A DNA stretch of 62,869 nucleotides from Bacteroidales bacterium (GCA_023138875.1 JAGLOO010000029.1:1-62869), one strand, 5' to 3'. Positions 1-9,830 are shown, counted from the stretch's first letter. Made by a program: numbers and translations. The notes: generated from the letters alone by a model not told the origin.

Positions 1-32
1 AGACTGCGCCAGATCAAGAGTTCTGTAGCGCC

Positions 33-652
33 GTGCAAGCCCATAAGGTGGGGATTTACAGGCGAGTATATAATGAGTAATGAAACACCTTACAGCAAAC
101 CCGCAGGAAACACCCTGTACAGTAAGGTCTGGTCAACCACTGGAAGCGAGTTTTGCATAGTCAGTAGAAATGCTGGCATGAAGCGTAAACAGCGACTATT
201 GAAGGTATAGTATTGAGCTTCGAAAACTGATCCTTTGTTGGAGCATTAATATTCAGAACAGTTGGTGCAAAATTAGTATTGCAATAATGACAAGTAATAC
301 TAGTCCGACCGGAGTCTAAGGCTATATCAAAGGTAGAAAGGTTTGCATGGGAACACGGGAGAGCCTAACGTCTCCACACGAGAGAATGCGGTAGTAAAGT
401 CCACCGCATGAACAAAGGACTGAGTTACACAGGGAACTTGTTGCTCCTGGAGTAACGGTAAGAATGAGCAACAGGCGGAGTGGTATCCTTACCGAGGGAA
501 ACCGAAGGGAAGGAGAAGGACGAAGGCAGTCTTAGCATCTTCATAGTACCGATTGAAAGCCGGGAAATCAGGACCGATGAAAGCCGGTGATTAGGAAAGG
601 GAGATGCCGGTAATTAGAACTGTAGTTCAGAAACATTTAATGCACCAGAGAC
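33..652 (+). ncRNA. Group II intron RNA, 5' noncoding domains I-IV
   Basis: This stretch has no plausible gene but matches the layout of intron domains I-III. It contains many short complementary arms, for example ACGGTAAG at about 456 with CTTACCG at about 488, and a GGGAACACGGGAGAGCC segment like those seen in group IIB-type domain I. The RT start codon lies in what would be domain IV. The inference rests on position and general resemblance; a covariance-model fold was not made. Confidence 0.65.
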
Positions 653-1952
653 ATGAAGAAAATGTCAACAGTTGAATTGCAGATAGCCGAGAGAGCAAGG
701 AAGTTCAAAGGAGAAGCCTTGCATAACCTACATCAGTTCATAGATGCACAGATGATGCGAGAGAGCTATAAGAAGCTCAACAAGAGGAGTGCAGTGGGTA
801 TCGATGGGAAGACATGGCAGCAGTACGGATTGGAATTTCCTGAAAGACGTGAGAGTCTTTTAGAGGAGTTTAAGTCCGGTAGGTATAGAGCCCCGGCCAT
901 TCGGCGGGTATATATACCGAAAGACAAGCACGGCCAGCGTCCATTAGGATTATGCACGATTGAAGACAAGGTATTGCAAGGGTGCGTACGAAAGGTCATA
1001 GAGCCAATCTATGAAGAGGAATTTAAACCTTTTTTCATATAGCTTCCGACCCGGACGTTCGCAACACCAGGCAATTGATCACATGTTCAAACAGGTTAGT
1101 TTTCAGAAGATGCACTATATCATAGATGCAGACTTGAGAAACTACTTTGGGAGCATCAATCATGGCTTTCTCCGGGAGTTCCTTGACAAACGGGTAAAGG
1201 ATGGGGTTATAAGAAGGATGATAGACAAATGGCTCAAGGCAGGTGTAATGGAATCGGGTAATATCAGTTACCCGGATGAAGGAACCCCGCAGGGTTCTAT
1301 TGTATCGCCGGTTTTGAGTAACATCTATCTTCATTATGTGCTGGATGAGTGGTTTTCGGAACAAATCCAGCCATTGTTAAAGGGAAAGAGTTTCATAGTA
1401 AGGTTTGCTGATGATTTTATTCTGGGATTTACAGATAAGTCAGATGCAGAAAGAGTAATGGAGGTTCTACCGAAAAGGTTCGCCAAATACGAACTTACTT
1501 TACATCCTGAAAAGACGAAGATGATAGACTTGAACAGCGAAAGGGGCGGTTCAGACAGGAGCTTTGATTTCCTCGGCTTTACTCACTATCTGAGTAAAAG
1601 TCGAAAAGGGAACAAGGTTTTAATGCGTAAGACCAGCTCCAAACGACTGACAAGGGCTATCATGAAAATCAGTAGTTTTATTAAGCTGAATCGTCACATG
1701 AAACTCAGAGATTTAATAGCCGCAATAAATATTAAGCTGCGTGGGCACTACTCGTATTATGGGATTACTTTCAATTCTAAAGGTATTCTCCTATTCTTCG
1801 AACAGGTCAAACGTAGTCTGATTAAGTGGCTAAATCGCAGAGGGGGTAAACCAATTTGGAAGTGGGATAGATTTGTGCTGTTGGTTAATAGTTGGGACCC
1901 TCTTGTTAAACCCTTTATTAAACATTCTTATGTTTCTTTACAGCGAAGCTAA
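653..1952 (+). pseudogene. ltrA: Group II intron reverse transcriptase/maturase, frameshifted
   Basis: Intron-encoded reverse transcriptase with maturase, split across two frames. The first part (653-1042) holds the RT N-terminus, including a GIDGKTW-like motif and a palm segment ending EEEFKPF. The second frame continues at about 1033 with SYSFRPGRS, then DADLRNYFGSINH, GTPQGSIVSPVLSN and the catalytic FADD (in RFADDFILGF). The maturase/X region follows (LRGHYSYYGI); no C-terminal HNH nuclease is visible. Removing one T from the T6 run at 1030-1035 restores a single protein of about 432 residues. Rescue would need a +1 shift or polymerase slippage, so this copy is either inactive or carries a sequencing indel. 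FADD replaces the common YADD, which is seen in other group II RTs. Confidence 0.85.
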
Positions 1953-2035
1953 TTACTGAGGAACCGGATGCAGGAAATCTGCTCGTCCGGGTCTGTGGGG
2001 GAGCGGGGAGGTAACGAACCGCTCTACCCGGAAAT

Positions 2036-2544
2036 TTATACCCCATCGGATTATTATTGGATTCAAATGAAGGTATTCCACTACCATATGAATTAATGCT
2101 TATAATTCGTCCCCCATCATTTTTAATTTCTTCAAGCAACATTTGAGTACCAAAATGATCCATGCCCGGCACTTCCCCTAATTCATTCAAGATTAATATT
2201 CCTTGTTCTTCAACTTCATCCTTTAAAGCCATTAGTTCAGGAATTTCATAAGAGGCAGTAATCATGTTTTTTTTATATTTCAAACACGATTTTGCTACTT
2301 TTATATGCAAAGGTTTTGGAACCATACTTATTACTACATCTGCATTTTTTATTACACTATCAAGTATTTCATTACTGTTATTTACCCAGCCCAAAGCTTT
2401 GCCCAATGGTCTGTTTCCTATTATTTTTTCAGCTTTCTCTAATGTGCGATTTAACATAGTAACTTTATAGCCGATTTTATCTATAAAATAATCTACCATC
2501 GGTTTTGTCATTAATCCTGCTCCAATAATTGCTATTCTTTTCAT
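2036..2544 (-). pseudogene. Saccharopine dehydrogenase-like oxidoreductase, N-terminal part, interrupted by the intron
   Basis: The N-terminus has a Rossmann nucleotide-binding motif (IGAGLMTKPMVDYF), then a region resembling saccharopine reductase/LYS9-type enzymes (VVISMVPKPLH, NELGEVPGMDHFG, SYGSGIPSFESNNNPMGYKF). In that family GYKF is normally followed by SWSP and another ~200 residues. Here the frame runs into intron sequence directly after GYKF and ends about 36 codons later, so the substrate-binding domain is lost. The intron lies antisense to this gene, so RNA splicing could not repair the host mRNA. The start is the ATG at 2544. Which natural substrate it used (lysine catabolism or another amino acid) cannot be told. 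Confidence 0.75.
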
Positions 2545-2707
2545 ATCCTCTATGTTTTGTTCTTAGTTGTTTTAAATTTGTTTATAACGTATGTGTAAAT
2601 AACAATGGAGTTTATCTTTTTGCAAATTATCATCCCAATATCCCTTAAAAGAATTGCTCCAATAACATTCACGATAGATCTTTAGTTCGATTCTGTCTTG
2701 AACGACA

Positions 2708-3211
2708 CTAACCTGCTGACCTGGGGCCCAGTTCGATCACATCAACATTGTTAACGCGGCCGTTATGGATTTCAAACCTTAGCAGGGTTCTGACCTTATG
2801 CAGTCCATTGCGACCTGCGGATCCGGGATTCATATGGAGGAAGCCATTTCTTTTATCTGGCATGACCTTGAGAATATGAGAGTGTCCCGAAATGAACAAA
2901 CCGGGTGGATCGGTAAAGATACCGGGTTTAACATGAGGGGCATAGTTACCCGGATAGCCCCCGATGTGGGTCATCCAGATATCAAGTCCCTCCCGTGTGA
3001 GTCTCTGGTGGCTTGGATACGTTGAACGAATGGGTGTTCCGTCGATATTGCCGTAAACTGCAATTACCGGACAGATGGCAGCCAGGTGATCCACCACTTT
3101 CGTGTCACCAATATCACCGGCGTGCCAGATCTCATGACACTTGCTGAAATGATTGGTAATTCTGGGATCGAAAAACCCATGGGTGTCTGACAGGAGGCCA
3201 ATTCTGAACAT
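2708..3211 (-). CDS. YfcE/MJ0936-family metallophosphoesterase
   Basis: A compact calcineurin-like phosphoesterase of 167 residues, the usual length for the YfcE/MJ0936 group of metal-dependent phosphodiesterases. All metal-binding motifs can be read: LLSDTHG near residue 5, WHAGDIGD near 30, VYGNIDG near 54, THIGG near 81 and SGHSH near 108. There is no signal peptide, so it is cytoplasmic. It is divergent from rsmE with a 52-base gap. Family members hydrolyse model phosphodiesters, but the natural substrate is generally unknown and nothing here identifies it. Confidence 0.9.
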   Translation of the reverse strand: MFRIGLLSDTHGFFDPRITNHFSKCHEIWHAGDIGDTKVVDHLAAICPVIAVYGNIDGTPIRSTYPSHQRLTREGLDIWMTHIGGYPGNYAPHVKPGIFTDPPGLFISGHSHILKVMPDKRNGFLHMNPGSAGRNGLHKVRTLLRFEIHNGRVNNVDVIELGPRSAG

Positions 3212-3215
3212 TGCA

Positions 3216-3247
3216 TTGAGATTTGGCCGGTTAAATTACTAATTTTG
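3216..3247 (+). promoter_or_regulatory. Promoter for rsmE
   Basis: A TTG (3216-3218) and a TAATTTTG box (3240-3247, matching TAnnTTTG) are separated by 21 bases. This is the -33/-7 pattern of the Bacteroidota primary sigma factor. Transcription would begin near 3254, giving a leader of about 10 bases before the rsmE ATG. Confidence 0.6.
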
Positions 3248-3263
3248 GAGTCAAATCAGCACC

Positions 3264-3968
3264 ATGAACCTGTTTTACAGTCCCCACATTGAGGGGGATA
3301 TTTTTGAACTTGATGAAAAGGAATCAAAGCATTCTGTAAGGGTGCTCCGTCTGGGCATTGGCGACAGAGTAAACCTGGTTGATGGAAAAGGAGGTTGGTA
3401 TGAAGCTGTCATTGAAGATGATAATCCCAGGAGATGCAGGATGAAGATCAAATCGTATACCCCGGATCATCAGCCTCTATCATATGAATTGCATCTTGCG
3501 GTTTCACCAACCAAAAACATGGACCGGTTCGAGTGGTTTGTGGAAAAAGCAACCGAGATCGGGATCACTATGATCACTCCGCTCATGTGCCATAGGACCG
3601 AAAGAAAACAAGTAAAACTGGAACGGCTGGAACGAATCATCATCTCTGCCATGAAGCAGTCGCTGAAGGCCTTTAAACCACAACTGAACCAGCCTGTGGC
3701 ACTTGGGGATTTTCTTGCCCGGGATCCCGGGTTCACAAAGGGAATTGCGCACTGCCATCCTTCGGATCGACGTGGAGTTGCAGAGCTGAAACCATCGGGT
3801 AACTATACCCTGCTTGTTGGTCCTGAAGGTGATTTCACTGAAGAGGAGGTCAGGATGGCCATGGATGCAGGCTATGCACCGTTTCACATGGGTGAATCCA
3901 GGTTAAGGACTGAAACCGCAGGTGTTTATCTTTGCACGGCCATACAACTCCTTCCGCAGATATTTTAA
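3264..3968 (+). CDS. rsmE: 16S rRNA m3U1498 methyltransferase RsmE
   Basis: A SPOUT-superfamily methyltransferase that N3-methylates U1498 of 16S rRNA in the assembled 30S subunit. The 234-residue length is typical. The N-terminal PUA-like RNA-binding part contains KESKHSVRVLRLGIGD (residues 19-34). The C-terminal knotted SAM-binding part shows EKATEIGI, the glycine-rich LLVGPEGDFTEEEV near 184 and ESRLRTETA near 214, all family hallmarks. The start is the first ATG, close to the predicted promoter. It stands alone: divergent from the phosphoesterase and convergent with the small ORF and sigma gene downstream. Confidence 0.95.
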   Translation: MNLFYSPHIEGDIFELDEKESKHSVRVLRLGIGDRVNLVDGKGGWYEAVIEDDNPRRCRMKIKSYTPDHQPLSYELHLAVSPTKNMDRFEWFVEKATEIGITMITPLMCHRTERKQVKLERLERIIISAMKQSLKAFKPQLNQPVALGDFLARDPGFTKGIAHCHPSDRRGVAELKPSGNYTLLVGPEGDFTEEEVRMAMDAGYAPFHMGESRLRTETAGVYLCTAIQLLPQIF

Positions 3969-4004
3969 AAGCAACTGCTCCATGAGTGGAAAGATGTAAA
4001 AGAT

Positions 4005-4184
4005 TTAGCTTTTCTGAAGTACTTTTAGTACCAGTTCATCACCAGGATCGAAAACCAGTGGTTCCAGTAAATTTGCCAGGAAGTTATCCGCGAAGTCTTG
4101 ATCCAGTAAGAATGGGTTTTCGGTTGATAAATCTGATTCATCAAATCCATACACCCAGTGAAATAGGGTAGAAACTTTTACCAT
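4005..4184 (-). CDS. Small acidic protein downstream of the ECF sigma gene
   Basis: A 59-residue ORF from the ATG at 4184; an in-frame TTG at 4190 is an alternative start. It begins VSTLFHWVYGFDESD and ends in a segment rich in acidic and hydrophobic residues (DFADNFLANLLEPLVFDPGD). It lies 74 bases beyond the sigma factor stop on the same strand, with no obvious terminator between them, so the two may be cotranscribed. No membrane segment or zinc-binding cysteines are visible, so it is not a classical anti-sigma factor. Amino-acid composition and position suggest a real gene; function is unknown. Confidence 0.5.
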   Translation of the reverse strand: MVKVSTLFHWVYGFDESDLSTENPFLLDQDFADNFLANLLEPLVFDPGDELVLKVLQKS

Positions 4185-4258
4185 AGGCAATTATTGTTAA
4201 GTTTTCAAGAATAGAACGCCTAACAGGGTAGAATATTGTAAAAATATGTGAAAGAATC

Positions 4259-4849
4259 TTAATAAACTGTAAGAGAAAGGTCTTTTTCCTTGATTAGTTT
4301 TCTGAGATTGATCAATGCATATCGCATGCGGCCCAGTGCTGTATTGATACTCACATCGGTCTGATCTGCAATTTCTTTAAAACTGAGTTCGCCATAATGC
4401 CGGAGCAAAACAACCTCACGCTGGTCATCCGGCAATTCATTGATGAGCGAGCGAATCTCTGATTTTATCTGGCTGTTGACAATGATCTCTTCGATGTTAT
4501 CATCAGAGAGCTTCTTGCTGTTGAACAGATCTACTTCAGTATCATCATTGGAGACTGAATTCATCTGTTTTTCTTTCCTGAAATGGTCAATAATCAGGTT
4601 GTGGGCAATACGGATCACCCAGGACAGGAACCTGCCGTTGTCCCTGTATTTTCCTCCCCGAAGGGACTGGATAACTTTGATAAATGTCTCCTGGAAAAGA
4701 TCATCAGCCAGCTGATGATTCTTAATGGTAAGCAATATATAGGTAAACACCTTGCTGCGGTGCCGGTTGATTAATGTCTCGATGGCTGATTGATCACCTT
4801 TTACGTATGCTTGAACCAAGTTATGGTCGTTCTCAATGCTCTTTTTCAA
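4259..4849 (-). CDS. ECF-type RNA polymerase sigma factor
   Basis: A group IV (extracytoplasmic function) sigma factor of 196 residues. Region 2 spans residues 20-95 with ADDLFQETFIKVIQ (core binding) and RFLSWVIRIAHNLIIDHFRK (-10 recognition). Region 4 spans about 135-185 with LPDDQREVVLLRHYGELSFKE followed by a helix-turn-helix (IADQTDVSINTALGRMRYAL). The linker is acidic. No FecR-type anti-sigma gene or TonB receptor is adjacent, so it is not the usual polysaccharide-locus type. Its regulon cannot be inferred from the neighbours apart from the small ORF downstream. Confidence 0.92.
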   Translation of the reverse strand: MKKSIENDHNLVQAYVKGDQSAIETLINRHRSKVFTYILLTIKNHQLADDLFQETFIKVIQSLRGGKYRDNGRFLSWVIRIAHNLIIDHFRKEKQMNSVSNDDTEVDLFNSKKLSDDNIEEIIVNSQIKSEIRSLINELPDDQREVVLLRHYGELSFKEIADQTDVSINTALGRMRYALINLRKLIKEKDLSLTVY

Positions 4850-4941
4850 AATTCTAGTTCCTGTTGGTTAAGCGTAGAGGTGTTCTATAGGCAGGATTTT
4901 AAATGTTTAACTATTTAGCAATCGCAATTAAGTAAAAATAA

Positions 4942-4968
4942 TTGTTATAACAAAATGTAGTATTTTTG
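4942..4968 (+). promoter_or_regulatory. Promoter for uvrA
   Basis: TATTTTTG (4961-4968) fits the Bacteroidota -7 consensus TAnnTTTG. A TTG at 4942-4944 gives a slightly short 16-base spacer. Transcription would start about 5 bases before the ATG at 4980, so the uvrA message would have almost no leader. Confidence 0.5.
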
Positions 4969-4979
4969 TTGCAAATATT

Positions 4980-7775
4980 ATGCCAGCTATCAACGAACAG
5001 GAAATTCATATCAAAGGTGCCCGGGTGCACAATCTAAAGAATGTTGAATTGCGTATCCCGCGGGATGAAATGGTCGTGATCACAGGCCTCTCCGGATCAG
5101 GCAAATCATCGCTGGCATTTGATACGCTATACGCCGAGGGACAGCGGCGATACGTGGAAAGTCTCTCGGCTTATGCCAGGCAGTTTCTGGGCCGTATCAA
5201 CAAGCCCGATGTGGATTTTATACAAGGCATCCCGCCCGCTGTTGCCCTGGAGCAACGGGTGAATACCAGGAATCCTCGTTCCACTGTTGGAACCTCCACT
5301 GAAATTTATGATTACATCAAGCTTCTGTTTGCCAGGATAGGGAAGACCTATTCACCGCTCTCCGGAAAACTGGTAAAGAGACATTCGGTAACAGATGTGG
5401 TGGATCATATCCTGGAGGGGGAAGAAGGAAAAAGGCTGGTAATCCTCTCTACGGTCTGTCTGAATGCAGATAGGGATCTTGATTACCAGTTGGATATTTT
5501 TGTGCAGCAGGGCATGACCCGGGCTTTGACAGATAACCGAATTGTTCAGTTGGATGAGCTGAAAGGCGGGAGTGCAAGTCCGGAAAACTTTATCCTTAAG
5601 CTGGTGGTAGACAGGATTGTGGTGCAGAAGGACGATGAATCGATCAGCAGGTTTGGGGACTCAGTGCAGACTGCACTGCAGATCGGCCATGGTCATTGCA
5701 TGATCTGGGATCCTGATTCAGGCGAGTCAGAAGAGTTTTCCACCAGGTTCGAAGCTGACGGGATGGAGTTTGAGGAGCCCTCTGAACACCTCTTCAGTTT
5801 TAACAATCCCGTGGGGGCCTGTCCTGTATGTGAAGGGTATGGAAAGGTCATGGGTATTGATGAAGACCTTGTGATTCCTGACAAGCGCCTTTCCGTATAT
5901 GATGATGCCATCGTTTGCTGGAAAGGGGAGAAGATGAAAAAGTGGAAAGATCGCCTGGTGATGAAAGCAGATCTATTCGATTTCCCCATTCATACTCCTT
6001 ATTTCCAACTTAGTGATGACCAGCGTCTGTTGTTATGGAAAGGGAACAGGCATTTCAGGGGATTGAACCGCTTCTTTAAATACCTGGAGGAAAAGAAATA
6101 CAAGATCCAGTTCAGGGTCATGTTGTCGCGTTACCGGGGAAAGACCATCTGTTATGAATGCAATGGGAGCCGTTTGAGAAAAGAGTCCGGGTATGTGAAG
6201 GTTGGAGGAAAGACCATCAGTGATCTTGTGAGGATGCCTGTGCGGGACCTGGAAAAATTATTTAGCACCTTGAAAATCAGCAAGAAGGAACTTGAAATTT
6301 CCAGTCGTCTTTTAAAAGAGATCAATAGCAGGTTGCGGTATATGACCAGTGTTGGACTTGGATACCTGACCATGAACCGGCTTTCGTCTACCTTGTCAGG
6401 GGGGGAAAGTCAGCGTATTAACCTTGCAACGTCCCTTGGCAGCAGCCTGGTGGGTTCGCTTTATATTCTTGATGAGCCCAGTATTGGTCTGCACTCCAGA
6501 GATACAGTTCAATTGATCGGTGTACTCAGGGAGCTCCAACAACTTGGAAACACAGTGGTGATCGTGGAACATGACGAAGAGATCATCAGGTCATCAGACC
6601 ATGTGATCGACATGGGACCTTTGGCAGGAAGACATGGGGGTGAGGTGGTATTCCAGGGGGACCACAAGGCGCTTCTGAAAGAGGAAAACAGCCTTACGGC
6701 CAGGTACATGAATGGACTGGATCAAATAATGGTACCCTCCACGCGACGTAAGTGGAGTAACTTTGTGGAGCTGATAGGTGTCAGGGAAAACAACCTGGTA
6801 GGATTTGATGTGAGGTTCCCGTTAAATGTGCTGACCGTTGTGACCGGTGTTAGCGGATCGGGCAAGTCGAGTCTGGTGAGTTCGGTCCTTTATCCGGCCC
6901 TCAACAAGCGACTGCATAGTGCCGGTGAAAAACCCGGGAAACATGATCTTCTTACCGGGGACCTTCATCTGGTGGACCGTGTTGAATTTGTGGATCAGAA
7001 TCCCATTGGGAAATCTTCCCGGTCCAACCCGGTAACTTACCTGAAGGTTTTCGATGAGATCAGGAAGCTGTTTGCAACCCAGCAGGCTTCGAAAATCAAC
7101 AGTTTCAAGGCCTCCCACTTTTCCTTTAATATCGATGGTGGGAGGTGCGATGAGTGCCAGGGAGAAGGCGAGATAAAAGTGGAGATGCAGTTCATGGCAG
7201 ATGTCAGACTTATCTGTGACAGCTGTCATGGCAAACGTTTTAAGGATGATATCCTGCAGGTGGCCTACAATGGAAAGAATATATTTGATGTGCTTGAAAT
7301 GACCATCAATGAAGCCATAGAGTTTTTCAGCCAGTCAGATGGATCCACAGAAAAAAGGATTATTAAAAAACTGAGACCACTTCAACAGGTGGGCCTGGGA
7401 TATGTGAAGTTGGGACAGTCTTCCAGCACGCTGAGTGGCGGGGAGAGCCAGCGAATCAAACTGGCTTTTTTCCTAAGTAAGGAATCGGTAGAGGAGAAGG
7501 TGATGTTCATTTTCGATGAACCAACCACAGGCCTGCATATGCATGATATTTCACTTCTCCTGGCATCCTTTGAGTCGTTGTTGAAAAATGGACACTCGGT
7601 CCTGGTCATTGAACATAACCTGGAAGTGATCAAATTTGCCGATTGGATCATTGATCTTGGTCCTGAGGGAGGAGATCAGGGCGGACGGCTTGTTTTTGAA
7701 GGCGTTCCTGAGGATATCCCGGCCACAGGCTCCCATACCGGCAACTATCTGAGTGCCAAGCTCAACGGAAATTAG
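4980..7775 (+). CDS. uvrA: Excinuclease ABC subunit A (UvrA)
   Basis: DNA-damage recognition ATPase of nucleotide excision repair, which loads UvrB onto lesions. Two ABC modules are visible: Walker [10 protein letters not shown] near residue 36 and GVSGSGKSS near 623, each with an LSGGESQRI signature (about 475 and 817) and a Walker B ([11 protein letters not shown] and [11 protein letters not shown]). Zinc-binding cysteine motifs occur as [15 protein letters not shown] and CDECQGEGE...CDSCHGK. The insert after [11 protein letters not shown] matches the UvrB-binding region. At 931 residues it is close to the usual ~940. Bacteroidota often carry more than one uvrA, so this may be one of two paralogues. 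It overlaps the convergent barrel gene by 4 bases. Confidence 0.95.
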   Translation: MPAINEQEIHIKGARVHNLKNVELRIPRDEMVVITGLSGSGKSSLAFDTLYAEGQRRYVESLSAYARQFLGRINKPDVDFIQGIPPAVALEQRVNTRNPRSTVGTSTEIYDYIKLLFARIGKTYSPLSGKLVKRHSVTDVVDHILEGEEGKRLVILSTVCLNADRDLDYQLDIFVQQGMTRALTDNRIVQLDELKGGSASPENFILKLVVDRIVVQKDDESISRFGDSVQTALQIGHGHCMIWDPDSGESEEFSTRFEADGMEFEEPSEHLFSFNNPVGACPVCEGYGKVMGIDEDLVIPDKRLSVYDDAIVCWKGEKMKKWKDRLVMKADLFDFPIHTPYFQLSDDQRLLLWKGNRHFRGLNRFFKYLEEKKYKIQFRVMLSRYRGKTICYECNGSRLRKESGYVKVGGKTISDLVRMPVRDLEKLFSTLKISKKELEISSRLLKEINSRLRYMTSVGLGYLTMNRLSSTLSGGESQRINLATSLGSSLVGSLYILDEPSIGLHSRDTVQLIGVLRELQQLGNTVVIVEHDEEIIRSSDHVIDMGPLAGRHGGEVVFQGDHKALLKEENSLTARYMNGLDQIMVPSTRRKWSNFVELIGVRENNLVGFDVRFPLNVLTVVTGVSGSGKSSLVSSVLYPALNKRLHSAGEKPGKHDLLTGDLHLVDRVEFVDQNPIGKSSRSNPVTYLKVFDEIRKLFATQQASKINSFKASHFSFNIDGGRCDECQGEGEIKVEMQFMADVRLICDSCHGKRFKDDILQVAYNGKNIFDVLEMTINEAIEFFSQSDGSTEKRIIKKLRPLQQVGLGYVKLGQSSSTLSGGESQRIKLAFFLSKESVEEKVMFIFDEPTTGLHMHDISLLLASFESLLKNGHSVLVIEHNLEVIKFADWIIDLGPEGGDQGGRLVFEGVPEDIPATGSHTGNYLSAKLNGN

Positions 7776-9028
7776 AAGAAGTAATAAACAGCCAGCAAAC
7801 CCCTCAGGTTTGCAACTGCAGTGGTCTGACCGGGGATGTAGAACTCATCATAATCGGATCCGTAAGCAGCCTGGGTGTATTCGAGCTCTAAGGCCAGCCT
7901 TACCTTCCCTGAATTATAGATGATCCTGGGTGATATTCTCATCAATGACCGAATGCTTGTAGCGAGGCCGAATACATTGGCATCCGGATCGGACATGGCT
8001 TCTTTGGTCCCCATGTTGTTGAGTATTCCTCCAAAGATACCCACCTGGGGATTGCCATTGGTATGGATCTCTCCCCAGAAAGTTATATTTGTTAATGGCG
8101 TGTAGGAGCGTTCTCCCGTTGTTACGTCTACCACTTCCTTTACCGCAAATCCACTGACTGATAGCAGGTCCGAAATGTTTTCTCCATAGCGTGCCTGAAC
8201 TTTAACGGTAACCGGTCCGGTGGTCAGTTTCGAAAAGGCAATGGCAGTGAGTCCACTTAACTTTTCATCCACCTTATAATTTACCCCGGGACCAGAACTA
8301 CTTACAAAGCGGGGGACAATGGTTTTATAGGCCATTCCGGCCCCGACGAGAATTTTAGTTCCTGTTTCGTTGCCGGAACCATAATGCAACTGGAAATGCA
8401 TATCGGGGGTAGCTGAATTCCTCAGGTATCCCGAACTGGGTCCTAATTCACCAAAGGTGGCATAGTCGCGCTGGGATAGAGCTGCCACAATAAATTTCAC
8501 TCCCCCCTTAGTGTAAGTAATCCTGAGCTGTGGATTCCTTGCAAATGACTGGAGAGGAGTTCCTGTATTGAATGAAACTGTTCCGGGAAAGCAGTCTGTT
8601 ACGAATAACGGGTTCCAGTATTGGCCGGTCATTACCTCAAGATGTGTCCAGTTCAGTTTTATAAATGCATGCCTTAATCTGAACAGGTTGATATTGGCAT
8701 TGGCCTGTGCGAAAAAGTCACCCTCAATCACCCCGGAGGTTTTGGCACCAAAGGCATCCGGACCACTGATGGATCCTTTCAGTCTGGACTGGATGGCCAG
8801 GAAATTGTAGCTGGCCTTTGCCATGATATCGTCTCCGTTTTCGTCAAGTCGTTCCGCTGAGGGCCAAAGCAGAAAATGACCCTCCCTGGCAGCAACAGTC
8901 TGCCTGGAATCAATGAAGAAATCATTCTTCACGAATCCGGAGAACTTGATGCCGAGATTTGATTCTTCCTGGGCATACATGGTCAGGATAGAAAACAATA
9001 GCAGTGTGATGGTTGCAATACGCTTCAT
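7772..9028 (-). CDS. Outer-membrane beta-barrel protein (DcaP/porin-like)
   Basis: 418 residues with a cleavable signal peptide (KRIATITLLLFSILTMYAQ) followed by alternating hydrophobic/polar strands and a terminal aromatic (LAVYYFF), as expected for an outer-membrane barrel. The start resembles DcaP-like porins (GIKFSGFVKNDFFIDSR), and phrases such as HAFIKLNWTHLEVMTGQYW are typical of this fold. It is the last gene of the symporter run, 22 bases after the TPR gene, so it may let the symporter's substrate cross the outer membrane. That role is inferred from position only; the substrate is unknown. Confidence 0.75.
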   Translation of the reverse strand: MKRIATITLLLFSILTMYAQEESNLGIKFSGFVKNDFFIDSRQTVAAREGHFLLWPSAERLDENGDDIMAKASYNFLAIQSRLKGSISGPDAFGAKTSGVIEGDFFAQANANINLFRLRHAFIKLNWTHLEVMTGQYWNPLFVTDCFPGTVSFNTGTPLQSFARNPQLRITYTKGGVKFIVAALSQRDYATFGELGPSSGYLRNSATPDMHFQLHYGSGNETGTKILVGAGMAYKTIVPRFVSSSGPGVNYKVDEKLSGLTAIAFSKLTTGPVTVKVQARYGENISDLLSVSGFAVKEVVDVTTGERSYTPLTNITFWGEIHTNGNPQVGIFGGILNNMGTKEAMSDPDANVFGLATSIRSLMRISPRIIYNSGKVRLALELEYTQAAYGSDYDEFYIPGQTTAVANLRGLLAVYYFF

Positions 9029-9050
9029 TCGATTGTGTGTTTTAACGTTA

Positions 9051-9830
9051 TTATCCCCTGTCGGGGGGGAAAAGTTTTTGAATGATGTTTCTCTTTCTTA
9101 CAGGTCGATTCAGCAATTTATTCAGGTTGTTTTCCGCATCCAGGTTCCGGTCCCACAACTCAAGCGCTTTTTCATACTGTTCTACCGCGTCCTTATAAGC
9201 TCCTTTCTGCCTGAAGACCAGCCCCAGGTTGGTATAACAAACCGATAACCTTCTGTCATTCTCCCGGACAGCCTCCTCAATCTCTCTGGCCCTCGATTCA
9301 AGGTGCTTTCCCTTTGTATCCGGATCCATATTTTCAAGTCCTTTCATGAACTCGGATTCAATCATCAGGGAGATCTGTTGTATTGTCCTGTCTTTATAAT
9401 CAGCATTCCAATTTACATAGGTTGCGATGGCCTGCCTGGCATGGATCTCGGCAAGTGCAACAATGGAATCCGTACTTATACCTGAGAATGGATTGTAAGC
9501 TGCAGGGATGCTATCCATATACATGGAGATGGTTAACAGTGCTGCAGTCCGGTTGTTGTCAAGCACTCCCAGCTCAAATGAATTGCGGTAATGATCTGTG
9601 GCGTTGTATACCAGCTCTATGGAATCAAGCAGTGCGAAGATCATATAAAAATTGCCTTCACGGGCATAGCTGTCATATTTTGCATAGAGTTCCCGGGCAT
9701 GCACAATACGTGGATCCACAGAACGGTTGGCATTTCCGTAATAGTTTTTGGCAATCAGGATACCAATGACCACTACGGCAATCATTACCAGAATAAGTGC
9801 CCTTATGGATTTCTGCCCGGAAGGTTTCAT
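9051..9830 (-). CDS. Membrane-anchored TPR protein
   Basis: 259 residues. One N-terminal membrane anchor (ALILVMIAVVVIGILIA, about residues 11-27) is followed by a mostly helical region. A clear tetratricopeptide repeat lies near residues 200-235 (VCYTNLGLVFRQKGAYKDAVEQYEKALELWD). The tail is basic (RPVRKRNIIQKL). Its ATG shares one base with the stop codon of the symporter gene (TAATG), which points to translational coupling. It is probably a scaffold or partner for the symporter, but no enzymatic motif is present and the role is not established. Confidence 0.75.
   Translation of the reverse strand: MKPSGQKSIRALILVMIAVVVIGILIAKNYYGNANRSVDPRIVHARELYAKYDSYAREGNFYMIFALLDSIELVYNATDHYRNSFELGVLDNNRTAALLTISMYMDSIPAAYNPFSGISTDSIVALAEIHARQAIATYVNWNADYKDRTIQQISLMIESEFMKGLENMDPDTKGKHLESRAREIEEAVRENDRRLSVCYTNLGLVFRQKGAYKDAVEQYEKALELWDRNLDAENNLNKLLNRPVRKRNIIQKLFPPDRG

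Larger units (their letters stand above)
33..2035 (+). mobile_element. Group II intron carrying a frameshifted reverse transcriptase
   Basis: A group II intron is supported by an intron-type reverse transcriptase/maturase frame, a structured noncoding 5' part of about 620 bases, and a domain V/VI-like 3' end. Domain V-like sequence lies at about 1956-1996 (a GGAACCGGATGCAG arm pairing back with CTGC...TCCGGGTCT around a GAAA loop). A domain VI-like stem follows (GAGCGG 2001-2006 with CCGCTC 2019-2024) with a candidate branch-point A at 2026. The 5' end is placed at GTGCAAGC (33), resembling the GUGYG start, and the 3' end at the AT around 2034-2035; both boundaries are estimates. It lies antisense to the gene remnant that follows. 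Confidence 0.8.

Noticed and set aside
1030-1035. Programmed frameshift in the intron reverse transcriptase
   Set aside because: A -1 slip at the T6 run gives the wrong frame; a +1 shift with no stimulating stop or structure would be needed. A simple indel explains it better.
3986-4171. A 61-residue plus-strand frame between rsmE and the sigma gene
   Set aside because: The antisense minus-strand frame has more protein-like composition and sits in line with the sigma gene; both cannot be real.
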